From Ostreococcus lucimarinus CCE9901 (taxonomy: Eukaryota; Chlorophyta; Mamiellophyceae; Mamiellales; Bathycoccaceae): a stretch of 64,000 nt of DNA. The stretch is from NCBI RefSeq assembly GCF_000092065.1, contig NC_009360.1, forward strand, positions 496,001 to 560,000, given 5' to 3'. Positions 37,873 to 47,273 of this stretch are shown here, one piece after another (the first letter of the stretch is position 1; each line of letters opens with the position of its first letter). The position numbers and the translations under genes were made by a program. The notes beneath the pieces are model-generated. The model was not told the origin of the DNA, did not search any database, and saw only the letters and a list, made by a program, of their open reading frames with translations.

Positions 37873-39453
37873 CTAACGAGAGCGAATGGAAAGAATTGCT
37901 TTGGAAAGTTGCGGTATCGGCGTTTCCCTCGACTTTTTTGGAGAAGTTGAGGGTTCGTAGATATCCGCTAATGGTACACGCGTGGGCTGGTTCTCGATCG
38001 TATCGCGAATGATGGCGACGTAGCGATACATGCGATGACTGTCGAGTCGTTCAACGCGCTCCTCTGGAGAGTACTGACGAAGCGCCCAGAGGCGTTCGAA
38101 AATCGTCGGCCCTATTCGCTGCGTCGCGGTTTCGTTTTGATCTTCAAAAACCCCGGGCGATGCCGAGCTGGCATCGAATTCTTCTTGAATCGACAAGAAA
38201 GACTCTTTCGATTCGGTTGCGGCGATTAAGTCCTTCACCTCCGCTTCGAGTTCAATTTCGTTCGTTGGCATGCTAAACGCCGCAAGGAAAGACGTCCTCG
38301 CCCGCTTCGCAGCCGTGATAGGCTTGGAAAGCCCCTTGGCCACGCCTTTGGCGACGTTCGAGACTTGCCTCGTAACCTGACTCGCCTCCATCGTCGACAT
38401 CGTCGTGGTGTTCATCACGCTTTCAATCGACACACGCTGGCGCCATAGAATTCCAGCTGCACCCCACTCGCGCGGTAAGTCCGCAAACACCCCGGGTCGA
38501 TCGTTGTCGAGAACCAAGCCTTCGCCGACGTGGCAATATGGTCTGCGAACCAACGGACGCGACATCGGCAGCAAAGGGATGATGTCATCCTTTTGTACGA
38601 CGCGCAAGATATCAATTTCCTCGATAGCTTGCGCGGTCTCCTTCGGTCCGAGTTTTGGTGAGCCAAACGTGACGACGCGACGAATCTTCGTCTTCTTCTT
38701 TTGATGCAGCAACAAAGCGAGCGCGACCGCTGCGGCGCCTCCGAGCGAGTGGCCCGTGAGTTGAAGCTCGTAGCCATCCAATAGCAAAGGCTCGATCGCC
38801 TCCAAGCATCGTTGCGCAATGTTTCGGTACCCTCTGTGCATCGGCACCGGCACATCTTCCGCTCTTCCAGTCGGCGCCGTGCCCAATCGCAAGTTTTGCG
38901 CCACATTCTTGATATTCTTTGTTCCGCGAAGCGACACGGTGTGCGTACGGTTTCTATGATCCGTCGTCACGATGGCTCTCTGCTCGCACGAACTCAACTC
39001 TAACACGCGCACGTCCTCTTTACCCCTGAAAAACTCTTCAATCTCCTCTAATGGTTGCCCATTCAAGCAAGCGATCTGCGCTATTCTGTACAACTCCTCG
39101 AACGACCCCACGACTGGTATCACGCTTCCGGGTGACGTCCCCGGCGGCATCTGTATCTGCTTCAACCAACTCGGCGCGAAGCGCATCGCCTCCACCGCTC
39201 GATTTCTCAGCTCCCCCAACCGTCGCTGCGATACCCCGTTCACAGCGTCCACGTCAACGCTCGCCTCCGCGTCACTCTCAGTCGTCGCTCGCGCCGTCGA
39301 CGACGGCCGGCCGAAACGCGCTCTTCTCGCATCTTGCGCGCGTATCCCGCGTTCAATCGCCTGTTCATCCGTCGACCGCGTCGCGTCGTCAGTCATAATC
39401 ATCGCCGTCGTCGTGGACGGCGGATGCCGCGGTCCATCGCGCGTCGCCGACAC
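37873..39453 (-). CDS. Class 3 lipase (alpha/beta hydrolase, DAG lipase-like)
   Basis: 526 aa from the longest start; an in-frame ATG at 39402 would remove 17 residues. The lipase 3 domain (about 150-320) has the nucleophile elbow LTGHSLGGAAA with Ser236, the Asp region VVQKDDIIPLLP and the following His in YCHVGEG. VTFGSPKLGP between them is typical. The N-terminal 90 residues are polar and probably disordered. The region after 330 is helical and may bind membrane. It resembles eukaryotic sn1-specific diacylglycerol lipases more than plastid lipases; the substrate is not fixed by sequence. Confidence 0.88.
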   Translation of the reverse strand: MSATRDGPRHPPSTTTAMIMTDDATRSTDEQAIERGIRAQDARRARFGRPSSTARATTESDAEASVDVDAVNGVSQRRLGELRNRAVEAMRFAPSWLKQIQMPPGTSPGSVIPVVGSFEELYRIAQIACLNGQPLEEIEEFFRGKEDVRVLELSSCEQRAIVTTDHRNRTHTVSLRGTKNIKNVAQNLRLGTAPTGRAEDVPVPMHRGYRNIAQRCLEAIEPLLLDGYELQLTGHSLGGAAAVALALLLHQKKKTKIRRVVTFGSPKLGPKETAQAIEEIDILRVVQKDDIIPLLPMSRPLVRRPYCHVGEGLVLDNDRPGVFADLPREWGAAGILWRQRVSIESVMNTTTMSTMEASQVTRQVSNVAKGVAKGLSKPITAAKRARTSFLAAFSMPTNEIELEAEVKDLIAATESKESFLSIQEEFDASSASPGVFEDQNETATQRIGPTIFERLWALRQYSPEERVERLDSHRMYRYVAIIRDTIENQPTRVPLADIYEPSTSPKKSRETPIPQLSKAILSIRSR

Positions 39454-39769
39454 CGCGCGCGCGAGAACACGCGACGATCAGACGTCATCGTGGCTCCAGC
39501 ACTCGACACGTTTTCGTTCGGTTCGTCGCGCGCACGTCGTGCGAACGCACCGTGAACCGAGAAACGAGCGCGCGCGTCGTCGGCGCGTGCATGGCTCGCG
39601 CCGTCGCGAGCCGCCGCCGCGCACCGCGTCTGTGTCTGAAGCTCTCGCGCGGCGGCGGTTGTGTATTCAGGAAACGAATGAAACTCGCGCGGCGTTGCAA
39701 TTGAAAAGTGCGTAAAACAAGGGCGAAAATGTGCGTAAAGCGCTAACTCGCGCGCTGACTCGTGATCGA
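39454..39769. other. Intergenic region with an 8-bp hairpin and short repeats
   Basis: 316 bp upstream of the class 3 lipase and downstream of the next minus-strand gene. It contains a perfect inverted repeat (39593-39600 with 39605-39612, loop CCGT) and two GTGCGTAAA copies near 39707 and 39731. No coding domain is seen. Confidence 0.6.
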
Positions 39770-40369
39770 TTAAGCCGCCGCGGATTGCGCGGCGACGTCT
39801 TCGCTCGCGTGGTGCGAGACGTACACTTCGCGTATTCGATCGAGCGAGACGGCGCGGCGAACCTCGGCGATGGCTTCGTGAAGCTCCGAGTCCTTTCCGA
39901 TGAGCGGAACTTCGCCCTGGGACCACTCGAACTCGCCCATCACCACCTCGATGAGGCGTAACATCATGCGACGCGCCGTCATCGTCGTCGGGTTGTCCAA
40001 TCGGTTCTCGCCGCGTTCGACGGTCTGGGTCGCCATCGTCCCGAGAAGTCTCCAGAGCTCGTCGTGCTCCGCGCTCGTGGTGCTCCATTTCCGCAACTCG
40101 AAGAAGTGCCCCTTCTCCAACGATGGGTGTGGATCGCGTTGATTGCGCTGCAAGAAGTTGAAGAGTCGGTAACTCGCGCAAACGTTCAACGCGTCTTGGT
40201 CCAGAGTTTCGTCAAACTTTAACGCGCCTCGTTCCTCGAGCTGAACCGCAAAGGCCTCGACGAAGTCTTCACCGAACGCCAAGTCGAGATCTTTTCTCGA
40301 CACACTGGGCTGCCGCGATTCGGCGAGGAGTTTTTGTAAGTTTTCGGTGTATTCTTTTGCGTCCGTCAT
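39770..40369 (-). CDS. Unknown helical protein
   Basis: 199 aa; no recognised domain. The start is at MTDAKEYTENLQKLL, since longer forms add only Arg-rich translated leader. The protein is soluble, acidic and largely helical. Features are an N-terminal helix with QPSVSRKDLDLAFGEDFVEA, a central aromatic segment (YRLFNFLQRNQRDPHPSLEK) and a C-terminal region EVRRAVSLDRIREVYVSHHA. There is no targeting peptide, membrane helix or Cys motif. Normal codon use and the clean frame support it as a real gene. Confidence 0.65.
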   Translation of the reverse strand: MTDAKEYTENLQKLLAESRQPSVSRKDLDLAFGEDFVEAFAVQLEERGALKFDETLDQDALNVCASYRLFNFLQRNQRDPHPSLEKGHFFELRKWSTTSAEHDELWRLLGTMATQTVERGENRLDNPTTMTARRMMLRLIEVVMGEFEWSQGEVPLIGKDSELHEAIAEVRRAVSLDRIREVYVSHHASEDVAAQSAAA

Positions 40370-40664
40370 GATCGGGTCGCGAGCTGGGATGTGACGTTCG
40401 GTTCTGCGTCGTTGCGCGCGGCGACGCCGTCGAGCGTCGTGGACGGAAACAAAGAGAGTGTCAAATCGCGCGGACAAATGTGAGTCATGCTAATCATGTG
40501 TGTATTATTACGTCGCACGACGCTCGAGGAGACGTACGTCACCTCTCGCGCGCGTACGGGCAAGAATGGAGCTACAAATGCAAGTGCGTGCGAATGCGAA
40601 ACCGCGTCGGCGAGTGCGCGATGGAAGATCGCGCGTCCAGAGGACGCGCGATTATCGGATGCAG

Positions 40665-42158
40665 TTATTGCGCCGCGCGGCGACGACGCATATCGTTCAA
40701 CTCGCTAGCCATCAAAAACGCAAGCTCGATGGCTTGGCTCGCGTTCAAGCGCGGATCACAATGGGTGAGGTAGCGCTTTTCCAAATCAGACACCGAAACG
40801 TCCATGATGCCGCCCGTGCACTCGGTGACGTTTTGCCCCGTCATCTCTAAGTGAACCCCACCAGGATAAGTACCCATCTTTTCGTGCACTTCAAAGAATG
40901 CCATAATTTCGTCGCGCACCGCCTCGAACGGACGCGTCTTGAAACCGTTATCAGTCTTGATGGTGTTCCCGTGCATGGGATCCGTAACCCACAACACGTT
41001 GAGCCCGGCGTCTTCAATGGCGGTGATGAGACGCGGAAGATGCTCGCGCAACTTGGCAGCACCCATGCGAGAGATGAGGGTGATGCGACCCGGGACGTTG
41101 TCCGGGTTCAACTTCTTCACCAAGCTCACCACACCCTCGCCGTCGCTCTTGTCGGAAATCTTGATGCCGATCGGGTTGGAAATACCGCGGAAGTATTCCA
41201 TGTGTGCGCCTTCGGGTTGGCGCGTGCGCTCACCACACCACAAGAAATGCGCGGAACAGCCGTAATGCTCCTCGGTCGTGGAGTCCAAACGCGTGAGCGA
41301 TTCTTCATAACCCAGGTGAAGAGCTTCGTGCGCCGTGAAGAAGGATGTCTCTTGCATCGACGGATGAGTTTCGTCGATGCCGCACGCCGCCATAAAGTCA
41401 ATCGCGGCGTCGACGCGCTGCGCAAGATCCTCATATTGACTGCCTCGTTCGGTGTTTTCCATAAAATCCAAATTCCAATCGCTCACGCGCGTCATCGCGG
41501 CGTACCCTCCGTTACTGAAAGCTCGCAGCAAGTTGAGCGTGGCGCACGACTGATCGTACGCCTTGACCAAACGCGAAGGGTCCGGCCGACGCGCTTCCGG
41601 GGTGAACTCACAGCTGTTGATGTTATCGCCTCTGTACGACGGCAACGAGAGCCCATCGATCGTTTCCAAGTCTTCGGAACGGGGTTTGGCGAACTGGCCA
41701 GCCATTCGTCCCAGCTTCACCACGGGCACGCCCGAGCCGTACATCAACACGACGGACATTTGCAGCAAAACCCGGTACGTATCCCGCACGTTATCCGACG
41801 TGAAATCTCTAAAACTTTCCGCACAATCACCACCGAACAAGACGAACGCGTTACCAGCCGCCGCGTTCGCGAGCTTTTCCTGCAAGTCGCGCGCTTCTCC
41901 CGCGAACACGAGCGGCGGCCGGTTGGCGATCACCTTCAGCGCCTCCTCCAGCTCAGCCTGATTTTCATAGTTCGGTTGTTGCAGCGCCTCGCGCTGTCGC
42001 CAAGACTTCGGGTTCCACTCCTTCAAATTCGCCCCCGTCGCGCTGACGTCCGCGCTCCTCGCCTTCGACTTGCTCGCCGTCGCCTGCGCCCTGCTCGCGT
42101 CGCGCGCGCCGCGCTCCGGGTTAGTCCTCGCGTTCGTCGTCGTTCGCCCTCGTCCCAT
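40665..42158 (-). CDS. DHS: Class II DAHP synthase (shikimate pathway)
   Basis: 497 aa from this start; an ATG at 42209 adds 17 residues. 3-deoxy-D-arabino-heptulosonate 7-phosphate synthase of the plant/class II type joins phosphoenolpyruvate and erythrose 4-phosphate, the first step to aromatic amino acids. Family hallmarks run in order: [38 protein letters not shown] with the metal-binding Cys, [24 protein letters not shown], then [25 protein letters not shown] and [13 protein letters not shown]. The N-terminal 50 residues, rich in Arg/Ala/Ser/Thr, act as a plastid transit peptide. Confidence 0.96.
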   Translation of the reverse strand: MGRGRTTTNARTNPERGARDASRAQATASKSKARSADVSATGANLKEWNPKSWRQREALQQPNYENQAELEEALKVIANRPPLVFAGEARDLQEKLANAAAGNAFVLFGGDCAESFRDFTSDNVRDTYRVLLQMSVVLMYGSGVPVVKLGRMAGQFAKPRSEDLETIDGLSLPSYRGDNINSCEFTPEARRPDPSRLVKAYDQSCATLNLLRAFSNGGYAAMTRVSDWNLDFMENTERGSQYEDLAQRVDAAIDFMAACGIDETHPSMQETSFFTAHEALHLGYEESLTRLDSTTEEHYGCSAHFLWCGERTRQPEGAHMEYFRGISNPIGIKISDKSDGEGVVSLVKKLNPDNVPGRITLISRMGAAKLREHLPRLITAIEDAGLNVLWVTDPMHGNTIKTDNGFKTRPFEAVRDEIMAFFEVHEKMGTYPGGVHLEMTGQNVTECTGGIMDVSVSDLEKRYLTHCDPRLNASQAIELAFLMASELNDMRRRRAAQ

Positions 42159-42804
42159 CCGCGCGTCCCTCGCGCGCGTCGCCTCGAACGATCCACCATC
42201 CCTCCCCACCGATCCGCGCGTCTCGCGCTCGCGCGCGCGCGTCGCGCGCGTCTCGCGCCGTCGTCGCGTAACCCTCGACTCGATCGTCCGCCGTCGTCAT
42301 CCACCCGATCGCGCGCGCGCGTCGTCGTTCGCGCCGCGCCGCGCACCTCGTCACCGTCGTCACCGATCGTCGCGCGCCCGCGCGCGTCGTTCGCGCGCGC
42401 GTCGGCGTCGCCGCGCGTCGGACGCACGCCATGTCGAGCGATCGATTGTGCCGCCGCCGACGGCGCGCGCGTCCCAAGCGCGCGTGGTTCCGAATGTCCG
42501 AACTTTCCCATCGCGATCGCGTTCTGATGGCATCGCGAGGCTTACTGTACGGCACTCGCGCGTTCGACGTATTCTGTGTGCGCACTGTTTGCGCACACAG
42601 AACGGGTGGTTTTTATGCGTCGCGCATCGGTGTGGATAGAATGTCCGGTGTGAAGGTTTGAATCGCGACGCTTCGCGCGATGGATGAAACGACGCGCGAC
42701 CGCAGAGCGACGCGCGACGCGCGGCGCGACGCGGCGACGCGCGGAGCCGCGCATAAGAATTATCGTCGACCGCGGCGCGAGGCGCGAGGCGCGCGCGACG
42801 CGGG
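42159..42804. other. Divergent region between DAHP synthase and SPD1
   Basis: The DAHP synthase side (to about 42480) is CpG-rich leader-like sequence with no domain. From 42540 to 42660 the composition is less GC-rich and includes a perfect 13-bp hairpin. No gene is supported, though a short non-coding RNA near the hairpin cannot be ruled out. Confidence 0.55.
42572..42602. repeat. Perfect 13-bp inverted repeat with 5-nt loop
   Basis: TTCTGTGTGCGCA at 42572-42584 is the exact reverse complement of TGCGCACACAGAA at 42590-42602, separated by CTGTT. A T-rich GGTTTTTATG follows 6 bp later. It is about 200 bp upstream of the SPD1 ATG and 360-410 bp from the DAHP synthase start. Confidence 0.9.
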
Positions 42805-44482
42805 ATGACGACGATGGGACGGGGGATGACGACGACGTCGACGACGACGGCCGTTAACGGCGCGCGCGCGCGCGCGGGACGACGCGCGCGAGCGACGCGC
42901 GCGGTGACGTCGAGAGGTGCGCGCGACGCGGGATGACGGGGAGGGGAGGTGGACGCGACGGGCGGGGGGGGGGACGCGCGGCGCGGACGGAGGGGGGGAC
43001 GCGAGCGACGCGAGCGATGACATCGAAATCGAAACGGCACGATTTTTTTTGAAATGTCGCGGCGCGCGGCGCGACGGGTCGGTCGGACGCGTTCGGCGCG
43101 CGCGCGACGATCGGGGGAGGGTGGACTGACGTGTATTCGTTCGACGCGGCGCAGCGGTGGAGATCGATGACGATGGGTACGACGTCGACGATGGGATGAT
43201 TTCGAGCACGGAGTTTGAAGACGACGACGAGCAAGTCACCGTGCGAGACGACTTGACGCGTTTGTACGGCGTCTTGCCCGCGGACGTTCGGGACGCGGTG
43301 AAGAATCATCCGGAACGGAAACATCTGTTGGAGGTGGTGTTGGATCTCGGTCGAGCGCCCGAGGCGAGATTTCTGGGGGAAATTGGGTCGATGTTCCTGC
43401 GCGAGGCGCCAGTGGTGGAAGCTGAGCTCGTCGCGGCGGCGAAGGCGGTGGGGGAGTTTGGTGGGGATAACCGAGCGGGCATCGAAGGCACGTTACATCG
43501 CATTTCGTGCATTCGAAACAGGCGTGGTCACATCGTCGGCATGACGTGTCGCGTTGGACGAGCTGTGACGGGGCATATCGATATGATTCGAGATATTTTA
43601 CCGAGCGGCGAGAGCGTGTTGTTTTTGGGACGTCCGGGTGTCGGAAAGACGACGGTCATCCGCGAAATGGCGCGTGTGTTGAGCGATGAGCTCAAAAAAC
43701 GCGTGGTGATCATCGACACCAGCAACGAGATCGGCGGTGATGGCGACATCCCGCACCCCGCCATCGGGGGCGCGCGGCGAATGCAAGTTCCGGATCCGTC
43801 CATGCAACACCGCGTCATGATCGAAGCCGTGGAGAATCACATGCCCGAGGTGATCATCGTCGATGAAATCGGTACCGAAGCCGAAGCGCTGGCGTGTCGA
43901 ACGATCGCCGAGCGTGGTGTTCAGCTCATTGGTACCGCGCACGGGCAGTTGCTGGAGAACTTGATCAAGAACCCGACGCTGACCGATTTGGTCGGCGGCG
44001 TCCAGACTGTCACGCTCGGCGACGACGAAGCGCGCGCGAGAGGGTGCCAAAAGTCCATCCTCGAGCGTCAAGGTCCGCCGACGTTTCCAATTTTGATCGA
44101 AATGCACGAACGCAACATGTGGGTCGCGCACAACGTCGCTGAAAGCGTCGATGAAGTGCTCAGCGGGGCGCGACCAGTCGTGCAGCTTCGCACTCGCGAT
44201 GGCGAAGGCGAAGTGACGGTGCATCGCACCGTTTACGATATGGACGTCAGTCTTGGCACTGCGAACGTGAGCCATACGCTCGGGGCCATGGGTGGCATAA
44301 TCGCCCCCACGAGTCGTCTGAACAACCGAGCAGATAGCTCGGTCGATGACCCATATGCTTGGGCCCAAACCATCGGCAACGTTCCGGACAAGGACGCTTT
44401 GGACAACGTTTACGGAGGCACGGCGTTCAAGGAAAACAAGAAGCGCGGCAAAAAGACGCGTGCGAACGCCTCCAAGCGTTGA
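42805..44482 (+). CDS. SPD1: SPD1/Ycf45-like plastid AAA+ ATPase (two exons)
   Basis: Exons 42805-42916 and 43155-44482 give 479 aa. Exon 1 encodes a Thr/Arg/Ala-rich plastid transit peptide (MTTMGRGMTTTSTTTAVNGA) ending in an ordinary acceptor region; exon 2 lacks any usable ATG at its start. The ATPase part has Walker A GRPGVGKTT, then DTSNEIGGDGDIPH, Walker B EVIIVDEIGTEAEA and GTAHGQLLENLIKNPTL. This is the Ycf45/SpoIIIAA-related family, represented in plants by SEEDLING PLASTID DEVELOPMENT 1. The region after 340, which in some members carries an R3H domain, ends in a basic tail KKRGKKTRANASKR. Exact role is unknown; it is needed for plastid development in plants. Confidence 0.85.
42917..43154 (+). 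other. Intron in the SPD1 gene
   Basis: Donor GTGCGC after G42916, acceptor GCGCAG, phase 1, 238 bp. ACTGAC at 43125-43130 lies 25 nt before the acceptor. The exon 1 choice is inferred from frame, transit-peptide character and splice signals; the acceptor side is the stronger call. Confidence 0.72.
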
Positions 44483-44594
44483 TTCAGGTCAGCGCACCAC
44501 TTTCTACACTAGTACCATCAGAGTATTACCGCACATTACGCTATCATCGCCCGCGACTTACTCATTGCGGGTTTGTATCATATTCAAGATCTCG

Positions 44595-44614
44595 AGCCGT
44601 CGACATCGACGGCT
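44595..44614. repeat. 9-bp hairpin between convergent genes
   Basis: AGCCGTCGA (44595-44603) and TCGACGGCT (44606-44614) are perfect reverse complements around a 2-nt spacer. The surrounding 249-bp spacer (44483-44731) is AT-richer than neighbouring spacers and holds no gene. It may mark 3' ends of SPD1 and the convergent orphan. Confidence 0.7.
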
Positions 44615-44731
44615 TCCGCTGTTGTACTTGGAGGCTGTACTATCACGCGGCGCGACACATGCAATGTTATAAAATACGAGATATGTCGTTAAGTTATTAC
44701 ACGTACGAGCGGCCGCCGCTCCATTACTAAA

Positions 44732-46435
44732 TTATCCGCGACCAAACGCGCGTAAAGATTCCGTACCACCGCCGCCGCTCGCTCGAGCGGACGCGGTGAC
44801 GACGTTCTCCTCGGGCGCTGTCACGGGTACTTCTTCTTCAAGCGGAATGTACGCGGGAACTTGCACCGGGATTTTCGACCGACCAACTTTCGTCGGCGTT
44901 CGATGTCTCTGTTCCGCCGGTGTGGTGGACAGTTTCGCGCTCACCGCCGCCCAGCGCACGGCGAAGGCCGACCATCCCTTGGCGACGTGTACTCGGACGT
45001 TTTCGTAGACGCTCGTAACGATTTGACGCGTCTTTAGCGCACGATCTCCCGGTCCGACGCTCAAGGAGATCACCGCCGTAAAGCATCCGAGCTGAATAAG
45101 GCGCGCGAGCGCCCGGATGAGGTGTCTACGCTCCTTACCATCGGGGTCGATCTTGAACTCGTCTTCCTCGTCTTCATCCGAGGCGTACTCGACATTGGAA
45201 TAAATGGTGTGACGCGTGATCGCGGATCGCACCGAGCCCGCGATACTGTAGCGCTTGTGCGCGCCGTGCGCACGCTGCGTAGTCGCGCCCAGCGGCCACC
45301 GGCGATTGGAGTGAAAGGATGAAACATCGGACTTGGCGTCTGGGGAAAACGGCGCCGCGGCGACGGACGCAGGCCCTCGTCGAGGTGGCTTCGTCGGCGA
45401 GGTTATCTTGAACTCGCGGTACTCCTCGACCGTTTGCTCTGCAGTGTGCTTCCTCTTTTGTCTGAAAACCGTACGACCGACGCGATTGATGATGAAGAAC
45501 GGCGAACCTAAAGTAAAGTTCACCGTCTTCCACGCTGCGCCAAACGTATTCGCGAACAATCCCACGATTGGTGCCGCTAGCTTCTTCCCGCCTCGCGGCC
45601 CGATCGAAAGCGTCATGTCGATGCCATTTTCGTTCGCCTCCTCGTACTTCTCAACAAAATCTTCCCCGTACTCCGCACACATCATCTCGCGCGCCGTCGA
45701 CGACATCGTCACCCTCGACACCAACTCTCGATCCGCCGCTTCGATGACTTCCTCAAACGCTCGCGACTGCCTCGTCAACGCGCGTCTCGCCCGCGCTCGA
45801 AACTCCTCCTCCGCCTCCGCGCTCAATCCCGCGCTTTCCAACGCATCGTGCAACCTTCGCGCCACGAATTCATCCGAATTCCGCTCAAACGCCATGACTT
45901 TCGCCTCCACCCTCTCCACCGTCTTGCGCGCGCTATCCTCCAGCGTCCTCGCGCGCGCCCCCGCGCGTTCGCTCGCGTACGCCACCGCGCTCAGCGCTCG
46001 CTCCCCGTCCCGCCGCACCACCGATTCCGCGTGTTCAAACGATTCAAAATTCACGTAATCTTCCATCATCAGCGCTCTGCTCGCCTTACTCGTCGTCTTC
46101 GGTCGTCGTCTCGTCGCCCGATCGAGTCGCGGCGACATCACCCCCGCGCGCATCGCCCGCCAATCTCTCGCCTCTTCGTCCTCGCTCTCCCCCGTCCCGT
46201 CGCCCTCGCGCGCGATCGCCGCGTCATCGACGTTGTTTTCTTTCCCATCGTCGCTCGCGTCGTCGTCCTCGTCGTCGTCGTCGTCCTCGTCGTCGTCGGA
46301 TTCCATCCGTCGCGCGTACGCCCTCGCGAACGCGTCGAGTCGTCCGCGCTTCGCCCGCTGCGCCCGCGCCGGCGACGGGTCCTCGCCGCGCGCGTCGTCG
46401 TATCCTCGCAGCACCGCCGCCGCGACGGTCGCCAT
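44732..46435 (-). CDS. Unknown acidic-tract protein with a C-terminal hydrophobic segment
   Basis: 567 aa; no known domain recognised. Starts MATVAAAVLRGYDDAR. An almost pure Asp/Glu run lies at about 46-66, and a second acidic patch (DEDEEDEFKIDPDGKE) near 435. Between them are helical, Ala/Arg/Glu-rich stretches that could form a coiled coil (about 140-260). Two more hydrophobic segments occur: near 305-335 (LAAPIVGLFANTFGAAWKTV) and near 455-475 (LIQLGCFTAVISLSVGPG). The last could be a membrane helix. Basic Ser/Thr-rich linkers separate these. A long frame continues upstream to 47080, but it is antisense to the DUF212 gene. Confidence 0.65.
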   Translation of the reverse strand: MATVAAAVLRGYDDARGEDPSPARAQRAKRGRLDAFARAYARRMESDDDEDDDDDEDDDASDDGKENNVDDAAIAREGDGTGESEDEEARDWRAMRAGVMSPRLDRATRRRPKTTSKASRALMMEDYVNFESFEHAESVVRRDGERALSAVAYASERAGARARTLEDSARKTVERVEAKVMAFERNSDEFVARRLHDALESAGLSAEAEEEFRARARRALTRQSRAFEEVIEAADRELVSRVTMSSTAREMMCAEYGEDFVEKYEEANENGIDMTLSIGPRGGKKLAAPIVGLFANTFGAAWKTVNFTLGSPFFIINRVGRTVFRQKRKHTAEQTVEEYREFKITSPTKPPRRGPASVAAAPFSPDAKSDVSSFHSNRRWPLGATTQRAHGAHKRYSIAGSVRSAITRHTIYSNVEYASDEDEEDEFKIDPDGKERRHLIRALARLIQLGCFTAVISLSVGPGDRALKTRQIVTSVYENVRVHVAKGWSAFAVRWAAVSAKLSTTPAEQRHRTPTKVGRSKIPVQVPAYIPLEEEVPVTAPEENVVTASARASGGGGTESLRAFGRG

Positions 46436-46547
46436 CGCGCGCGCGTCGCGTTCGGCCGCGGCGAACGGCTCGCGCGCGCGGTTTAAATTTAAATTCAAAA
46501 TCGTTCGCGACGGCGCGTCGGGTCGGCGCACGCGCGCGCGCGCCGCG

Positions 46548-47162
46548 ATGCCGCGCGTCGCGTCCGCGCTGGACAACTGCGGTCTCATCGCCGCGTTCGT
46601 CGCCGTCGTCGCGGCGCAGGCGCTGAAGCCGCTGACGGCGCGCGTCGCCGGCGGCGCGTGGAGGCCCGCGCTCGCGCTCGCGAGCGGTGGATTTCCGAGC
46701 TCGCACAGCGCGTTCGTCACCGCGCTCGCCGCGGGCGTGGGCGCGCAGTGGGGATACGACTCGGGATCGTTCGCGTGCGCGTGCGCGGTGAGCGCGGTGG
46801 TGATGTACGACGCGATGGGGGTGCGAAGACAGGCTGGATTCCACGCGACGGCGATCAACACGCTGGTGGCGAACGCGTACGGGACGCGAGGCGAAGGCGC
46901 GACGACGACGGGGACGACGCGCGAGGAGATGGACGAGGACGGAGGAAGGTATCGAGGCGACGCGGAGAGCGGGGCGCCGCAGGCGGGGGAGTCGCTCACG
47001 GACACGCTGTTCGACGAAGGATTCGACGCGTTCGTCGGGCGGTTGCAAGAGCGACCGCTGCGAGAGCACATCGGGCACACGCCCGTGCAGGTCGTCGCGG
47101 GGGCGGTGACGGGGATCGTGATAGGGATCGCCGTCAGTTTTAGCGTGGTGGGCCCGGAGTGA
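46548..47162 (+). CDS. DUF212 / divergent PAP2-family membrane protein
   Basis: 204 aa. The family is annotated as acid phosphatase/vanadium-dependent haloperoxidase-related and also as DUF212. The hallmark GGFPSSHSAFVTALAAGVG follows the first membrane segment. DAMGVRRQAGFHATAIN is next, and RPLREHIGHTPVQVVAGAVTG starts the last helix. These correspond to the Ser-His and His-containing motifs of PAP2 phosphatases in a reduced form. An acidic loop (about 110-150) is inserted before the last helix. The substrate is unknown. The start is 112 bp from the divergent orphan start at 46435. Confidence 0.9.
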   Translation: MPRVASALDNCGLIAAFVAVVAAQALKPLTARVAGGAWRPALALASGGFPSSHSAFVTALAAGVGAQWGYDSGSFACACAVSAVVMYDAMGVRRQAGFHATAINTLVANAYGTRGEGATTTGTTREEMDEDGGRYRGDAESGAPQAGESLTDTLFDEGFDAFVGRLQERPLREHIGHTPVQVVAGAVTGIVIGIAVSFSVVGPE

Positions 47163-47273
47163 GGCGTTCGGGGGCGGGGAGTCGCTTCTATGTATTGGAA
47201 TCTTATTTTACTAGCCGTCGCGGAAACTGGACAGCTGTCGAATCGCGTCTTCGTCGAATCGAAGACGATCGCA

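Noticed and set aside
44667-44677. ATAAAA-type TATA box candidate
   Set aside because: It lies between the 3' ends of two convergent genes, so there is nothing for it to drive; it may belong to a 3' UTR.
46436-47080. Extension of the acidic orphan upstream through the DUF212 gene
   Set aside because: It is antisense to a well-supported DUF212 coding region; the ATG at 46435 is more plausible.
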